DNA of 64,000 nt from Prosapia bicincta (lineage: Eukaryota; Arthropoda; Insecta; Hemiptera; Cercopidae), in contig JBAIZL010000006.1 in assembly GCA_036971475.1 (NCBI GenBank), forward strand, positions 2,667,001 through 2,731,000. The letters are read 5' to 3'. The translations under genes were made by a program, and so were the position numbers. Under the pieces are notes generated by a model that worked only from the letters and a program-made list of their open reading frames with translations, ran no database searches and was not told the DNA's origin. Every line of letters begins with the position of its first letter. Position 1 is the first letter of the stretch. Below are positions 33,335-44,874 of this stretch, piece after piece.

Positions 33335-34102
33335 CCCTACAAATCCACCCCAAACCCTTGATTAGTTGTGATTAATTACTGTGGTAGTCATCAAAATACT
33401 TTGGGGCGCATAGTCCTGGGTGTCTTTCACATTCCTCACACTGCCATACAAAATGTATAAGAATACAATGCTAATGACAAACACGGCACCATTTTGCTAC
33501 AGTACCTTTTCCGTCGCGCCTTTTCTCAGTTTTTTTTTGAAGGTATGTGCAGGACACATCTGCCCTTCAATGGTCTTCCCGGAGCAGGTAGGGCGGAAAG
33601 CAGAGAATCAACCACTGACAGATGAAAGTCCTACATTTTCATTCTTTTCCCGTTGGTTGAAACTTGCACTTCGTTGAAAAGGTAGTGAGCGTTGATAAGT
33701 ATGTGTGGAGCATAGTTAGTATACCAACATAATGTTTTACGCTCAGATGGATAGTACCTCATCATTTGGTCACTACGATCAACGCCTTTCATAAAGTGGT
33801 TCTAGGTGACTATAGGAAATGGTTTTTCCCTTTCAAGTTGCCCAATCTTGATTGAAGTGGCCATATCATTAGTATACCAAAACTATATCTCAAACAACAA
33901 AACAAAAAAAAACACTGGAGACAAAAACGAATACGTGTAAAATGACACTAAGATATTTCCCAAGGAACGACAAAGACAAAATTCACGTCTACCACGAGCT
34001 AGAAGCACACTGAGCCAATGAATCACCAATGGACAGATGGTAGGGATCCCTACCATGCGCTACCATGGATGGGATCCCTACCACCCACAGTCAACGTGTT
34101 AA
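33119..34102 (-). mobile_element. piggyBac-family element, internally deleted and decayed
   Basis: The element is bounded by TTAA at 33119-33122 and 34099-34102, with terminal inverted repeats CACGTTGACTG / CAGTCAACGTG. Subterminal palindromes GGTAGGGATCCCTACC occur at 33252 and 34050, with a partial third copy. On the minus strand, the interior reads KGVDRSDQMMRYYPSERKT near 33710-33800, the piggyBac catalytic neighbourhood. Later it reads HPGLCAPKYFDDY, the end of the cysteine-rich C-terminal domain, near 33370-33430. The N-terminal half is missing. A (TA)n run at 33283-33332 lies inside. Confidence 0.85.
33350..33830 (-). pseudogene. piggyBac transposase C-terminal fragment
   Basis: Minus-strand pieces in order: GVDRSDQMMRYYPSERK (contains the third acidic catalytic position of piggyBac, the D of GVDxxDQ), WYTNYAPHILINAHY, a basic linker, then a degraded Cys-rich domain ending HPGLCAPKYFDDY. 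Frameshifts and a stop (QNGAV region) make it nonfunctional. It is a cut-and-paste transposase relic. Confidence 0.75.
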
Positions 34103-34104
34103 TG

Positions 34105-36015
34105 TTTGTTTCTGTATAGACTTAAGAAGACTTATGTATGCCTGTGCTGTTGCTATATACATGTGTGTGTTTGTTCTTGTACTATTAAAGTACTTCATCA
34201 AATTTTCTGTTTAGACCTATCAATAGGGTTTCATCTGCAGCTTTTCTGCTTTCTCCTTATAACATTAAACTTCTCTTCTTTGTTTTACGGAGCATGGTTA
34301 GTTATTCTGTATACAGATACATTACCACCAGTGGTGTAAATAGCATCCTCACAAATCCTAAGGGTTAATCATTTATAAACGAAATCATGACTGTATTTCT
34401 GGTATACTAAAATCTCTTTCTATTTAATTAAGGACCAGATAATTTAGTTCAATATAAACTAATCAAGATTTTATAAAAAAATTTAATCGAAAATTCAATA
34501 TTAAGACCATACTGTATTTTAAAAATGTTTCACACATGAGAAACTAGTTAGTTGGTGTGTGACTTTAAAGGTACCCTTCGTTGAAGTAATAACGAAGTAG
34601 CAAATCATGTTGCTATAATACTTGCTAGTGCTGACTCAGATGAGTATGTAGCCTTTATACGAAAGGAAAATGGACTGAAATTTTACTCTTAGAACATTTT
34701 TTATTACTAGAAAATTGTTTATCGCTAGTGGTGTCCCCAATGTATTGAATTTTTTAATCTTTCTTCCTTTGCACGTAACAGAATCACATGCTGTGACAAT
34801 ATTTTTAAAACAAAAGATTATGAAATTCAATTACATCTGCAAGGCTCAACAGTTTGGCTATTCTAAGCATAGAAAATGATCAAATTATTGCTTGGATTTA
34901 TAATGGAATCATAAATCTTTTATGTGCTATGAAAACACAAAGTTACAAATTTTCAGGTTTTATATTAAATTTTGTTAAAATTGAGCAAATAGTTTATAAT
35001 TATATGTACTACAAAAAGATTACAAAAATAAAATTTTACTGATCTTCCCTGTTAGTTGGATTAAATAATAAAATTATATAAGTTATTTCATTTGAATGAG
35101 GATTGCATTTGGTTATGAGAACACAGAGTCTTATTTCAAGATTTTTTATAAAAAATGATTTTTTTAAATCTCATATAACTAAGTTCATGTTTATAAAACA
35201 AAAAAATAATTTTAGTGCTGTACAGATCATCTGTGAGATAACATAAAGTTTAGTATTAGGCAAAAACACATTTTCTGCATTAATTTAGCTATCTATATAC
35301 TTCAAGTAAAATGGATCAGCCATTGCCAAATGTTTTAAAACTACTTTGGTTTGAACATGTTTTATTCTTCAAATTGTAGAACCTTTGTGGAAGCTAGCCT
35401 CCAAGATTCCTCTGAAGCCACGTATGAATAGAACCATACTACACAAAACATATACATTAATTCAGACCACAAAACGTAAGAGCCTAACGCCTACAGTTTC
35501 AATGTTCCTTTTCAAGGACCAGAGAAAAGCGTATTGTTTAAAATGATAACACACTTCTCTCTGATGCTAGAAAAGGAGGAGTGGTCTAAGATGTTCAAAG
35601 ATGCTGATTTTTAAACTTGTGAGTGTGACAATAGTTCTATGTGGTCTGTGTTAGTGTGTGGTCTGTGTTCTTTTAAACATTTTATAGGTCTATGCTATAG
35701 TTACATAAAGTTGTGTCAGTAGTGTATTAAAAACTTCCATCGAGGGTGGTTTGGTATCTGAGAGGGTTTTTAAAATCCAAGGGGTGCGGAGATCTCGGTG
35801 TTATCCTGTAACTCATGGCAAAATTTTTAAAATGAATCATGTTTATGACCCGCCACTTAAAGTTAATCACTTTAAGAAAAACGTTTCACAAAAGGGGCAA
35901 GTTATGCAATGTAGTTATTTCGTCCCATTTGGCTTAAAATAAGTGATAACATATGATTTCACAAAACAGCTGATTTTATACCATAGGTAGAATAGCTGTT
36001 TTAATGCATACGTTA
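34105..36015. other. Unassigned AT-rich sequence
   Basis: No gene or repeat recognised. Short frames at 34106-34339 and 35751-35942 have no recognisable motif. Confidence 0.45.
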
Positions 36016-36018
36016 TGT

Positions 36019-36135
36019 TACTTTATTTATATTAATTGTAATTATATAATAAAAAGTAACCAAAATAAATTTTTTGTGTTGACTTAAGTAGGAATTGACT
36101 TTAAAAAATTTTTGTTCATATTACTTGTTTATATA
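36019..36135. repeat. Dispersed repeat shared with 16.73 kb
   Basis: ATTAATTGTAATTATATAAT, AAAAAGTAACCAAAATAAA and TTGTGTTGACTTAA match 16731-16790. About 100 bases; class unknown. Confidence 0.55.
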
Positions 36136-36139
36136 TAAG

Positions 36140-37260
36140 TAAGTCTTGGAAGGAAGATTCACGAAAACAATAACATAAAGCCCTCAGTCCAGTTTTTAAC
36201 TCGCAAATCAACTGATCGCCACACTCTCGAGGTGACTAAATCGTCCTCTAGTTCAAGTTGAGAAATGGTCAGGCGTAACGGCGGCTTCATCGTCCTCGGC
36301 TGCAAGTTTTTTAAGAGTGACAATTTGTTGGTTCACTGCCAACAAAGGTCCGCCTTTTTGCAATGATCAGGATTTTTAAACTTGGGACCTATTAAACGGA
36401 AACACATGTAAGCTAGTGACAACAAATGAAATTATATTATCGGGAATTAAAAAAAAAACATTTTATAATTACAGAAAATTATTATTTATTAATTAAGCTT
36501 ATGTTACAGTGCAACTTAACTTTAGAACCAAGTTATAAATGAAAACCCGGCTTTTTGTATGGTTCCGCACAAATATTTTTTTTTGTGGTTATAAAGTGAT
36601 TGACCAGTATGATTGCTATAGTCTACGAGAAGTAGGAAGGATCGTGACTATAGTAAAATGAAGATAGGGTCGTAAAACTCGATTGTACAAAATATAGGGG
36701 AAATAATATGGTCGCATGCGTTCATGGTCGCTTTCCTGACGTAACCTTATTGCTTTATATAGTCTCAAAGAAAAATCCATTCGTCGACAAACAGGAAGGC
36801 GAGGCGCATCGTCTGAGGATGTGTAGTGGGTGGCACTAAAAACTAGCACAAGGAAATATGCGTTCATGAAGAAACAATAGCAATTGACGATGGTAAGTGG
36901 TAAATTTAATTAGCGAAAAAAGCGTAACAACAAATCGGATTCCCGTTGTCACCCAGGCCATCTACCCCTGAACTATTTGTTAATAACGTCTGCATGTTTC
37001 GCCTCATCTTTGATTCAGCCCCTGAATGAAACCCTAAACAATGTCGACTTTGAATTCACTACAATATCAGCAATCCAATAGGGTTTTCCTGAAGCAGAAA
37101 TCGATGGCTGATACTTCCACTTTAAGAAATGTGTGTGGCGGAAAGTCCAAGAGCCTGGCTTGAAGAGATTCGACTTTCAACCAAGATCTGGGCTTCCCTA
37201 GCCTTAAAGAAGCAAGAAGATGTCGGAGAAGGGGTTCTTTAGATTAATTCGCAAGCCTTT
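36140..37260. other. Unassigned; GC-richer than surroundings
   Basis: 36160-36400 and 36600-36900 have more GC than their neighbours but no frame or motif that I recognise. Confidence 0.4.
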
Positions 37261-37264
37261 CAAA

Positions 37265-37590
37265 ATGTGAAACTTGAAATTTTTAAAAATTCTTTCTGCT
37301 AGCTTACAATCTCCTGATATAGCTTATATCTTGTACAAATTTCCCATTGTTAATAAAATACTTGTTTATTCATCCATTTCAAGTTCAAATACAATTTTTC
37401 TAACCTATAGTGGATGGCAATTGATGTTAATCCAGTTTTTACAAATATTTATTCAATAATTAAATTATAAAACTTTGGGTGTCTAGCCGGATTCGAACTG
37501 AGAATCATCCTATTCGAAGCCTACAGGGCTTTGAACTGCGTCAATTTTCCAATACCTAGAAGTTTACTTCTCAAAGATGTATATAAATTC
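37265..37590 (-). mobile_element. tRNA-derived SINE, copy 1
   Basis: On the minus strand a tRNA-like head with a B box (AGTTCGAATCC, complement at 37489-37499) is followed by a body shared with copy 2: TCAAGTTCAAATACA, TAGTGGATGGCAATTG and their complements. Pol III would transcribe from the right end leftward. No protein. The tail resembles the piece at 16.55 kb. Confidence 0.6.
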
Positions 37591-37739
37591 TCCCCCTCTT
37601 GATCTGGTTGTAGTCGAAACCTCCATTGTACAACCTTTAACTTTTGCCATTCAATAGTGCTCTAGGGTTAAAAATGATTGAAAAGGATAAAATAAACAAA
37701 CTAATTGGAAATAAACAAAAAATGAAATAAAATGTTTCC

Positions 37740-38010
37740 GTATTAGCTTACACTCCCATATATATTTTGTAAAAGTTTTCAATCATTAATAAAATACGTT
37801 TTTATTGATCCAAACAAGTTCAAATACATTTTTAAAACCCATAATGGATGACAATTGGTGTAAATACAGTTTTTTTTTAAATACTTACTCATAACTTAAA
37901 TTTTAAAAAAGGTGAAGTCTAGGTCGGATTCGAACTGAATAGCTAGATATTTGAAATCAACCACCTTGTCACCGAGCCAGCTCTTCCATAGCTAAAAACC
38001 TGTTACTTTA
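37740..38010 (-). mobile_element. tRNA-derived SINE, copy 2
   Basis: Minus strand: an A-box-like TGGCTCGGTGACAAGG (complement near 37963-37979) and a B box AGTTCGAATCC (complement at 37926-37936), about 35 bases apart as in tRNA genes, then the same body as copy 1 (CATAATGGATGACAATTGG on the plus strand). The acceptor stem does not pair, so it is not a tRNA gene. Confidence 0.6.
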
Positions 38011-38685
38011 AGATGTGTATGAATTATAAAAAAGTTTTTTTTGCAATAATGAAGCATTATAAGAGGTGGATAAAATGAGAAATTATAGACCACCACCAGA
38101 TTCATAAATTAGACATTAGAAATTTTAAAAAAGGAAAGTGAATAAATAGTGACAAATAAAAGTAGTGTATAAGAAACAAACACAATATACTGTAGGCCAA
38201 TAGAAAGGAAAATTTCAAGGAAATTCGCTTAGTTTCCCAAGGACCCAAAACTTGATCTTGTACACATCTTTCGCACAAGATCCATGCCGTACGTAAATTA
38301 CGTGTATTCGTGTAATGTACACGACCATCCTTCAGTATTGGGGCAAACATTAAGAGATTTGGAAACCCGGCGAGCTCTGAGAGAGCAGGGACCGAGTTTA
38401 AGGTCTATTCACACACATCAGATCCGGCGCGTCACAGGTCAGTCACATCAGTCACGTCACAGTCAACACATTTATTCTATAATGGATTTCCTGTTGCGCT
38501 ATCTACACTCATCCGGCGCAGGTCCGTCAGTCGCTCTGCCGGCGTCCGTCAGTCCTTTTCAGATTTCTTCCCACCGATATTTTTCGATTGTTCGGACGCC
38601 TGACGGTCGTATGACGGATGTGTTTGCTATTTTAAAAGGATTGCGTTTTTATATAAAAGTTGTATTTCTGTGTAGAATTTATATT

Positions 38686-39063
38686 TTAAAGACTGTTTGT
38701 TACGATCATCAAGATGAACGATGAAAAATTGATAGAATGTGTTCGCAAAAATATAGTTTTGTATGATATGTCTAACGCTAAGTACATGGACTCGTCTGTG
38801 AAGAATGAAATTTGAAGAATGAAATGCACTTCCACTTTACCGAGTAAAATATGAAATGTTTCACTTGTCATCCTAAAATATTTAAAGAACTTAGTTTCAT
38901 CGTCCATTAGTCCCTTAAATAACGTGATGAACTCTCCCTGACTTTCCCTTTTCTTCCATAAATCATGAACCCATATCCTTCGCTTTTTTCTCTTATTTTC
39001 AATCTCTTCGTCATCTAAGGCTATCGCTATTGCAGCTAACTCTACTATAGTAAAATCAGCCAT
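38686..39063 (-). pseudogene. PIF/Harbinger (HARBI1-like) transposase, N-terminal fragment
   Basis: The frame starts MADFTIVELAAIAIALDDEE, then a basic stretch and RRIWVHDLWKKRESQGEF, LFKGLMDDETKFFKYFRM and TSETFHILLGKVE. This is the typical opening of HARBI1/ALP1-like nucleases. Homology ends after about residue 84 at the deletion junction; the remaining 40 residues are read through antisense of the neighbouring gene. The DDE catalytic domain is absent. Confidence 0.8.
38714..38815 (+). pseudogene. MADF-domain protein, N-terminal fragment
   Basis: MNDEKLIECVRKNIVLYDMS followed by KYMDSSVKNEI and a stop: the beginning of a MADF (Myb/SANT-like, Adf-1 type) DNA-binding domain, where IxxVRxxxxLYDxxxxxYxDxxxxxxxW is usual. 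PIF/Harbinger elements encode such a Myb/MADF protein beside the transposase, where it helps bind and import the enzyme. The fragment stops at the internal deletion, just before the expected tryptophan. Confidence 0.75.
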
Positions 39064-39264
39064 TGAGGTAATTATATATTATCCAATTTAATTCACTCAT
39101 GATAAAATAAGCTTGATTGTAAGATCACTGTATAAAGAGATTGACGACTGACTGAAGCCAACTAACGGACAGTTGACTGACGAATTCCGGACGCAACTTT
39201 GACTGAACTGAGACTGAACTGTGACGGAACTGTGACTCGACTGATGTGTGTGAATATACCTTTA

Positions 39265-39830
39265 AGCGGGAAACGAACTAAAAATCGTTTCAGAAGACTT
39301 AAAGAGTCCTCAGACCCATTCAAACGAACTTAACTCAATTCAGTGTCGTAAAAGCACGACAAAATCATTTATTCCTGTCCAGATGAGTCAACAAAATTAG
39401 GTAGATCGACTTGAATACTTAAATATGAGTATAAAAATAGATTTTATTAAATATTTTCTGTTCAGTAGCTTAAAAGTAAAAATTACGTGACTCACGCTGA
39501 AAATAAATCACGAGTAACTAATTTAGGACACTTAGTGTTTAAATTTACAATTAATTACCTTGATTAAGGTTTAGTGTTACAAGCCAGTTGTATACTTGTA
39601 TATTTAATTATAAATCAAGTACGTACAAGCAGACAGGATAAAAAATTATTTGTGGTTTAATGATGTTATTCTAAATTAATATTTTAAAATCTTAAAGCTC
39701 ATTGAATACAATTTATGGAGTTTCCAATAATAAGAAATAACTATTGTTGACGGTTTGATTCCAACGAGGATGAAAAATTATGATTTAATCAATTGCAATC
39801 AAACTGAAATAAATCAAAGTTATCATTATT
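39265..39830. other. Unassigned AT-rich sequence
   Basis: No gene or repeat recognised. Confidence 0.5.
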
Positions 39831-39834
39831 TTCA

Positions 39835-40410
39835 TTATTGGAAAACTAAAATTACTTAATATTAAATTACACAATATTTAAATTTACAATTTGAAAAGGG
39901 GTTTTAACAAAATCATTTTATAGTCAAAGCTCAAATTTATAAATAGTTTTCAGAATTTCAAAACTGTAATCGCTTAATATTAAATTGTACATTTGAATTT
40001 TAATTTGAATAAACGTTTAATTTTATTTAAAAAAATCATTTTTAAAGTAAAAATTCAAATTTATAATTACTTTTTAGCCTTGAAAAACTAAAATTACTTC
40101 ACATTAAATATGTTTATTTTTTAAAAAAATTATTTTTGAAATCAGTGTTGAAATTAATAACTAACTTTCAGAAATGAAAAAACTGAAATGACCTAATATC
40201 AAATTACACAATATTTATATTTGTATATGAAAAATCTTTAATTTTAACAAACATTTCATTTTTGTTCAAGTCAAAGTTAAAATGTAAAACTAGTTTTTGG
40301 ATTTACAAAGCTGAAATTACTTCCTATTAAATTATAGAATATTTAAATTTTAATTGAATAATGTTTATATTTAACAAAACGTTTCATTTTCGAAGTAAAT
40401 GTTAAAAAAA
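39835..40410. repeat. Old, diverged tandem repeat, about five units
   Basis: Units of roughly 95-130 bases start near 39842, 39957, 40081, 40177 and 40306. Each begins with a form of AAACTAAAATTACTTAATAT and continues TTAAATTACACAATATTTAA, then an ATTTCATTTT-like block and AAGT(C/A)AAAG. Divergence between units is high, so the array is ancient. Confidence 0.6.
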
Positions 40411-40414
40411 AATA

Positions 40415-42000
40415 TATTAACGTTATAGCTCAGAATCTCTTTTTAGTTCAACTACGTTTTCATTTTCTACAAACAGCATCAGATTATACTTTTCAGCTTT
40501 AAAGTTCTACTTTAAAAATTTTCAACTAAACAAGTTTTTAAGAACCTAATACTAGTCTATAATATCGCCCATAGTGAGTAAAGCGTTAATACGACAGCAG
40601 GACGAACTGAAACTTTGAGTAACTGTTTGAGAAGCTCGCCTTGGAGGACAAGAAGGGGCAAGCAGTCAGAAGAAGGGCCAAGGGAACTCAGTACTCAGTT
40701 TGCCATCTCAGGACAAGGACGTGCACGGACACTGAGGTAAGTGCGCTTTCTCGCAAGTGTTTGTACCATTATTCACACTTCGACGACACATGCGAAAGTC
40801 AGGGAGGTGCTTTCTATTCAATGTTATTGTCTCTAAATAGTCTTATGGGATAAATTCTTATTTAAACTACGGCAACCTTGAAGTGATTAATAATGTCTGT
40901 TTACTTACCCAAACAATAATAAAGTTTGTGGTTTTATTTTACGTGAAATAGGTTTCGTGTAATTGTTTTATTGGGGTGATATTTCATTTTCTTTTCCTTC
41001 TGTTTTAATTGAATACAACTAAACTATCGGTTATACAACTGAACTAGTTTTATAACTTGAAAATATAGTTTATAAATAGAAAATAAATACAAATCTACAT
41101 GATGAAAAATATAATGTAGTTTAGAATAATTAATTATGAGTGATTATCAGTAATTTTGACGGATTATCTGTAATTTTAGTTATTACTTAAATCAAATAAA
41201 AGAGTGAACAAATATTTTATTTATAAAATATGATTTAGATCACTTATACAGATTTTTTTATAACTTAAGGCAAAGAGAATATAGTATAGGCCTTTTGCCT
41301 GTTGGTTAGGGATGTAGAAAGAATTCGGTTCAGCTAAAATTTAGGCATCTCCTGTGGCGTCATGAATGAAAATAAAATTTAAATTATATGTTTCCATGAG
41401 TTAAAAAAAGGAGACCAAACTCCAAATGGAATGGGGCATTAAAGTTTTGCAGGGATCTGGAAAGGGCTTAATAGTAGTAAGGTGGGGTATGAATATTTAC
41501 GAAGTTCTGGGAGGGGGGTCTTTCTTGGTAGTGAGTGGTGGAGCAGAAGAGTGAAATAATTGAAGGTTTATTCCTGAGATCAAATATAGGAGTGGGTGTT
41601 CATCGAGACTAGCTCATCGTGGTTGGCATGGGCAGGAGGCATCCGGAGGACAGAAAGCGAACTAATGTCTTTCATAGTGGAAACTCAGTAAAACTTGACA
41701 GAAATCTCGGAGGGAGGTCTTAGGAGTATGTTTGGCACTTGAATACTACTGGGTGATGGGGAAATAAGTAACTTTTAATAATTGTAGGTTAGTTTTAAAG
41801 TAAAATAGAGTTGAACCACCTAAATTTGCTCGGTCTATAGATGATTTAAATTGCTTCTTCGTGTAAATGGTCAAGGGGAATTGAACTAGGGTCACAACTC
41901 TATGACTCAGAGTATTCACATAGGCTAATATCATGACTGGATTGGGCCGAAAAAACAATACAAAATCAAACTGAAAAAATAACTGGTTTCATAAATAACA
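40415..42000. other. Unassigned; possible exon with strong splice donor near 40,737
   Basis: 40560-40740 is GC-richer and ends GACACTGAGGTAAGTGCG, a near-consensus 5' splice site. No acceptor or protein could be assigned, and the rest (40,860-42,000) shows nothing. The frame at 40641-40853 is not recognised. Confidence 0.3.
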
Positions 42001-42052
42001 AACTTTATAATAAATACACAAAAACCTCTTAACCACAAACTTTCTTTATTTT

Positions 42053-42098
42053 ACCCTTATGTACATTTCAGTTACAAAGTAACCATCCTCAGAGGGAT
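42053..42098 (-). ncRNA. Hammerhead-ribozyme-like core, left arm
   Basis: The mirror copy on the minus strand, identical in all core blocks to the right-arm copy at 42127-42171. The palindrome would place the two cores back to back in one transcript hairpin. Confidence 0.5.
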
Positions 42099-42126
42099 AA
42101 CATACAAAGACTGTCTTTGTATGTTA

Positions 42127-42171
42127 TCCCTCTGAGGATGGTTACTTTGTAACTGAAATGTACATAAGGGT
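42127..42171 (+). ncRNA. Hammerhead-ribozyme-like core, right arm
   Basis: CCCU (stem I), CUGAGGA at 42132-42138, U, stem II GGUUAC...GUAACU, GAAA at 42155-42158, stem III of three pairs (A-U, U-A, G-C; loop UA), triplet AUA at 42164-42166, AGGG. Stem I pairs four positions. All invariant blocks are present. Confidence 0.6.
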
Positions 42172-42219
42172 AAAATAAAGAAAGTTTGTGGTTAAGAAGT
42201 TTTTGTGTATTTATTATTA

Positions 42220-43275
42220 AATTCAACCACAGTATATTCCTAATAAATAGTAATAAACTTTATGTATTTCTAAAATCAATTTAACTTTACAGGGAAATCA
42301 ACATTCATAGCTTAGTAGTAAAGCATACATATAAACATTCATTTTATTTTCATGTGGGATAAGATTTATGTAATTAAAAATACTGACTGGATTTAGGAAA
42401 CGAAAAATGTAATGTATTTTTAAGAATTATTGGTTTTCCTCCTTATTTAGAAAAAAAAGGAATCACAATGTGCAAACGATTAATGTGCCAACAAAACACA
42501 TTATAATTTTTTTTATTATCGCAGAAGTATAGTACAAAAATCACTTTTAAAAATTTGGTTTTTATTATAAAAACCTACAATGCTGTGAAATATTTCAGCC
42601 TTTTACCAAACGTCAGGTCCATCATGATGCTGAATACGTCGCAACAAGTACTGTCAATTCATTGCCCCTAGCATCTCTGTTTCAGCAACCTGTACAGCAA
42701 CTTGTCCACTTTGACATATTCACTTAGTGAATCCGATGTCATAGTGATGTTAAATCCCTTTTAGCCTTCAGTAGACTCATTTACGTAATTCCTTTATTTA
42801 TCTTTTACCGCGCACCGACAGATGGTCTCACAATTTTCTCTAAAAATATTATTTCTCTTAGTAAATCTAAAGATTAGCATAATTCCTGAAAATAAGTGAT
42901 ATTTTCGGATCATTTCTATTTTTCTGTGTGGATCTATGGAAAAACGTTGGATAGTCAACTTGGCTTTTACTAAATTTTACTAAAAACTGCAGAAAAATAG
43001 CATCGCTTGAAACATCCCATAAACTCATTTGTAATAACTGATGGTCTAAAGGATTAAAGAAGACAAAGACATATAGTAAAAACCTCAACATTATAAAGGT
43101 ATAGAACCAACTGAAAGATATCAGATTTGCTACACCCGTTCTCCCACAGAAAGCCCTAAGAGTTTTATAAGAGGTGAAGTGGAAGAAATGGGTTAAATCT
43201 TTCGTTATGTCACTTGAGTTACAAGTTTTGAGTTATTTGATGTGTGTTATGATGTTTAGGTTATTTGTCAGACCA
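42220..43275. other. Unassigned AT-rich sequence
   Basis: No gene or repeat recognised. Confidence 0.5.
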
Positions 43276-43279
43276 CTTC

Positions 43280-44870
43280 TTGTGTTATTTGTATTGCAAT
43301 GCGCTTGCTGGTATATTTGTCTTGGATTATGCTTCTTGAGGTATTTGACTTGCATTATGCCTCTTGGGATATTTGTGTTGCATATGTTTCTTGGGATATT
43401 TGCCTTGGAATATGCTTGCTAAGATATTTGTCTTGCGTTAGCTTCTTGAGATATTTGTCTTGCATTAAGCTTCTCGGGATATTTCTGTCGCATATGTTTC
43501 TTGGGATATTTGCCTTGCATTAGCTTCTTGAGATATTTGTCTTGCATTAAGCTTCTCGGGATATTTCTGTCGCATATGTTTCTTGGGATATTTACCTTGC
43601 ATTAGCTTCTTGAGATATTTGTCTTACATTATGCTTCTTGAGGTATTTGACTTGCATTATGCCTCTTGGGATATTTGTGTTGCATATGTTTCTTGGGATA
43701 TTTGCCTTGGAATATGCTTGCTAAGATATTTGTCTTGCGTTAGCTTCTTGAGATATTTGTCTTGCATTAAGCTTCTCGGGATATTTCTGTCGCATATGTT
43801 TCTTGGGATATTTACCTTGCATTAGCTTCTTGAGATATTTGTCTTACATTATGCTTCTTGGGATAATTGGTTTGCATTGTGCTTCTTGGGATATTTTTGT
43901 CGCATAAGTTTCTTGGGATATTTGCCTTGCAATATGCTAGCTAGGATATTTGTCTTGCATTAGCTTCTTGAGATATTTGTCTTGCATTATTCTTCTTGGG
44001 ATATTTGTTTTGCATTGTGCTTCTTGGGATATTTGTGTCGCATATGTTTCTTGGGATATTTGCCTTTCAATATGCTAGCTAGGATATTTGCCTTGGAATA
44101 TGCTTGCTAGGATATTTGTCTTGCATTAGCTTCTTGAGATATTTGTCTTGCATTAAGCTTCTTGAGATATTTGTGTTGCATATGTTTCTTGGGATATTTG
44201 CCTTGCATTAGCTTCTTGAGATATTTGTCTTGCATTATGCTTCTTGGGATATTTGTGTTGCATATGTTTCTTGGGATATTTGCCTTGCATTAGCTTCTTG
44301 AGATATTTGTCTTGCATTAAGCTTCTTGAGATATTTGTGTTGCATATGTTTCTTGGGATATTTGCCTTGCATTAGCTTCTTGAGATATTTGTCTTGCATT
44401 AAGCTTCTCGGGATATTTCTGTCGCATATGTTTCTTGGGATATTTACCTTGCATTAGCTTCTTGAGATATTTGTCTTACATTATGCTTCTTGGGATAATT
44501 GGTTTGCATTGTGCTTCTTGGGATATTTTTGTCGCATAAGTTTCTTGGGATATTTGCCTTGCAATATGCTAGCTAGGATATTTGTCTTGCATTAGCTTCT
44601 TGAGATATTTGTCTTGCATTATTCTTCTTGGGATATTTGTTTTGCATTGTGCTTCTTGGGATATTTGTGTCGCATATGTTTCTTGGGATATTTGCCTTTC
44701 AATATGCTAGCTAGGATATTTGCCTTGGAATTTGCTTGCTAGGATATTTTTCTTGCATTAGCTTCTTGAGATATTTGTCTTGAATTAAGCTTCTTGAGAT
44801 ATTTGTGTTGCATATGTTTCTTGAGAGATTTTCCTTGCATTATGCTTCTTTGTATATTTATCACTTCTTG
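43280..44870. repeat. Minisatellite, about 27-29 bp unit, with higher-order repeats
   Basis: About 55 units of the type GATATTTGTCTTGCATTAGC TTCTTGA. Variants (GTTGCATATG, GTCGCATATG, CCTTGCAATATGCTAGC) recur in fixed order. The segment from 43861 reappears at 44493, a 632-bp period; that from 43331 reappears at 43633, a 302-bp period. Unequal crossing-over of blocks explains this. Open frames through the array exist in more than one phase and look incidental. Confidence 0.9.
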
Positions 44871-44874
44871 GGTT

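Larger units (their letters stand above)
38398..39264. mobile_element. PIF/Harbinger deletion derivative retaining starts of both genes
   Basis: The element is 38401-39261, between TTA target duplications at 38398-38400 and 39262-39264. Terminal inverted repeats contain TATTCACACACATCAG at both ends. Subterminal regions are rich in CAGTC/GACTG repeats. Inside, two partial genes point at each other: a MADF-protein start on plus and a transposase start on minus. They meet at a junction around 38810-38830 marked by the repeat GAAGAATGAAAT. The 3' halves of both genes are missing, so an internal deletion of a longer autonomous element explains it. It could move only with enzyme from elsewhere. 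Confidence 0.85.
42006..42219. repeat. Inverted PLE-type terminal pair (family H), near perfect
   Basis: Arms 42006-42111 and 42113-42219 are reverse complements with almost no loop (centre CAAAGACTGTCTTTG). Both arms carry the same intact hammerhead-like core, one per strand. Confidence 0.85.

Noticed and set aside
37480..37560. Possible tRNA gene
   Set aside because: A- and B-box-like motifs are present but no acceptor stem pairs and the body is shared with a second copy, so a tRNA-derived SINE fits better.
43299..43825. Open frames of 74-82 codons through the minisatellite
   Set aside because: They follow from a stop-poor repeat unit and exist in more than one phase; length variation among units breaks any single frame.
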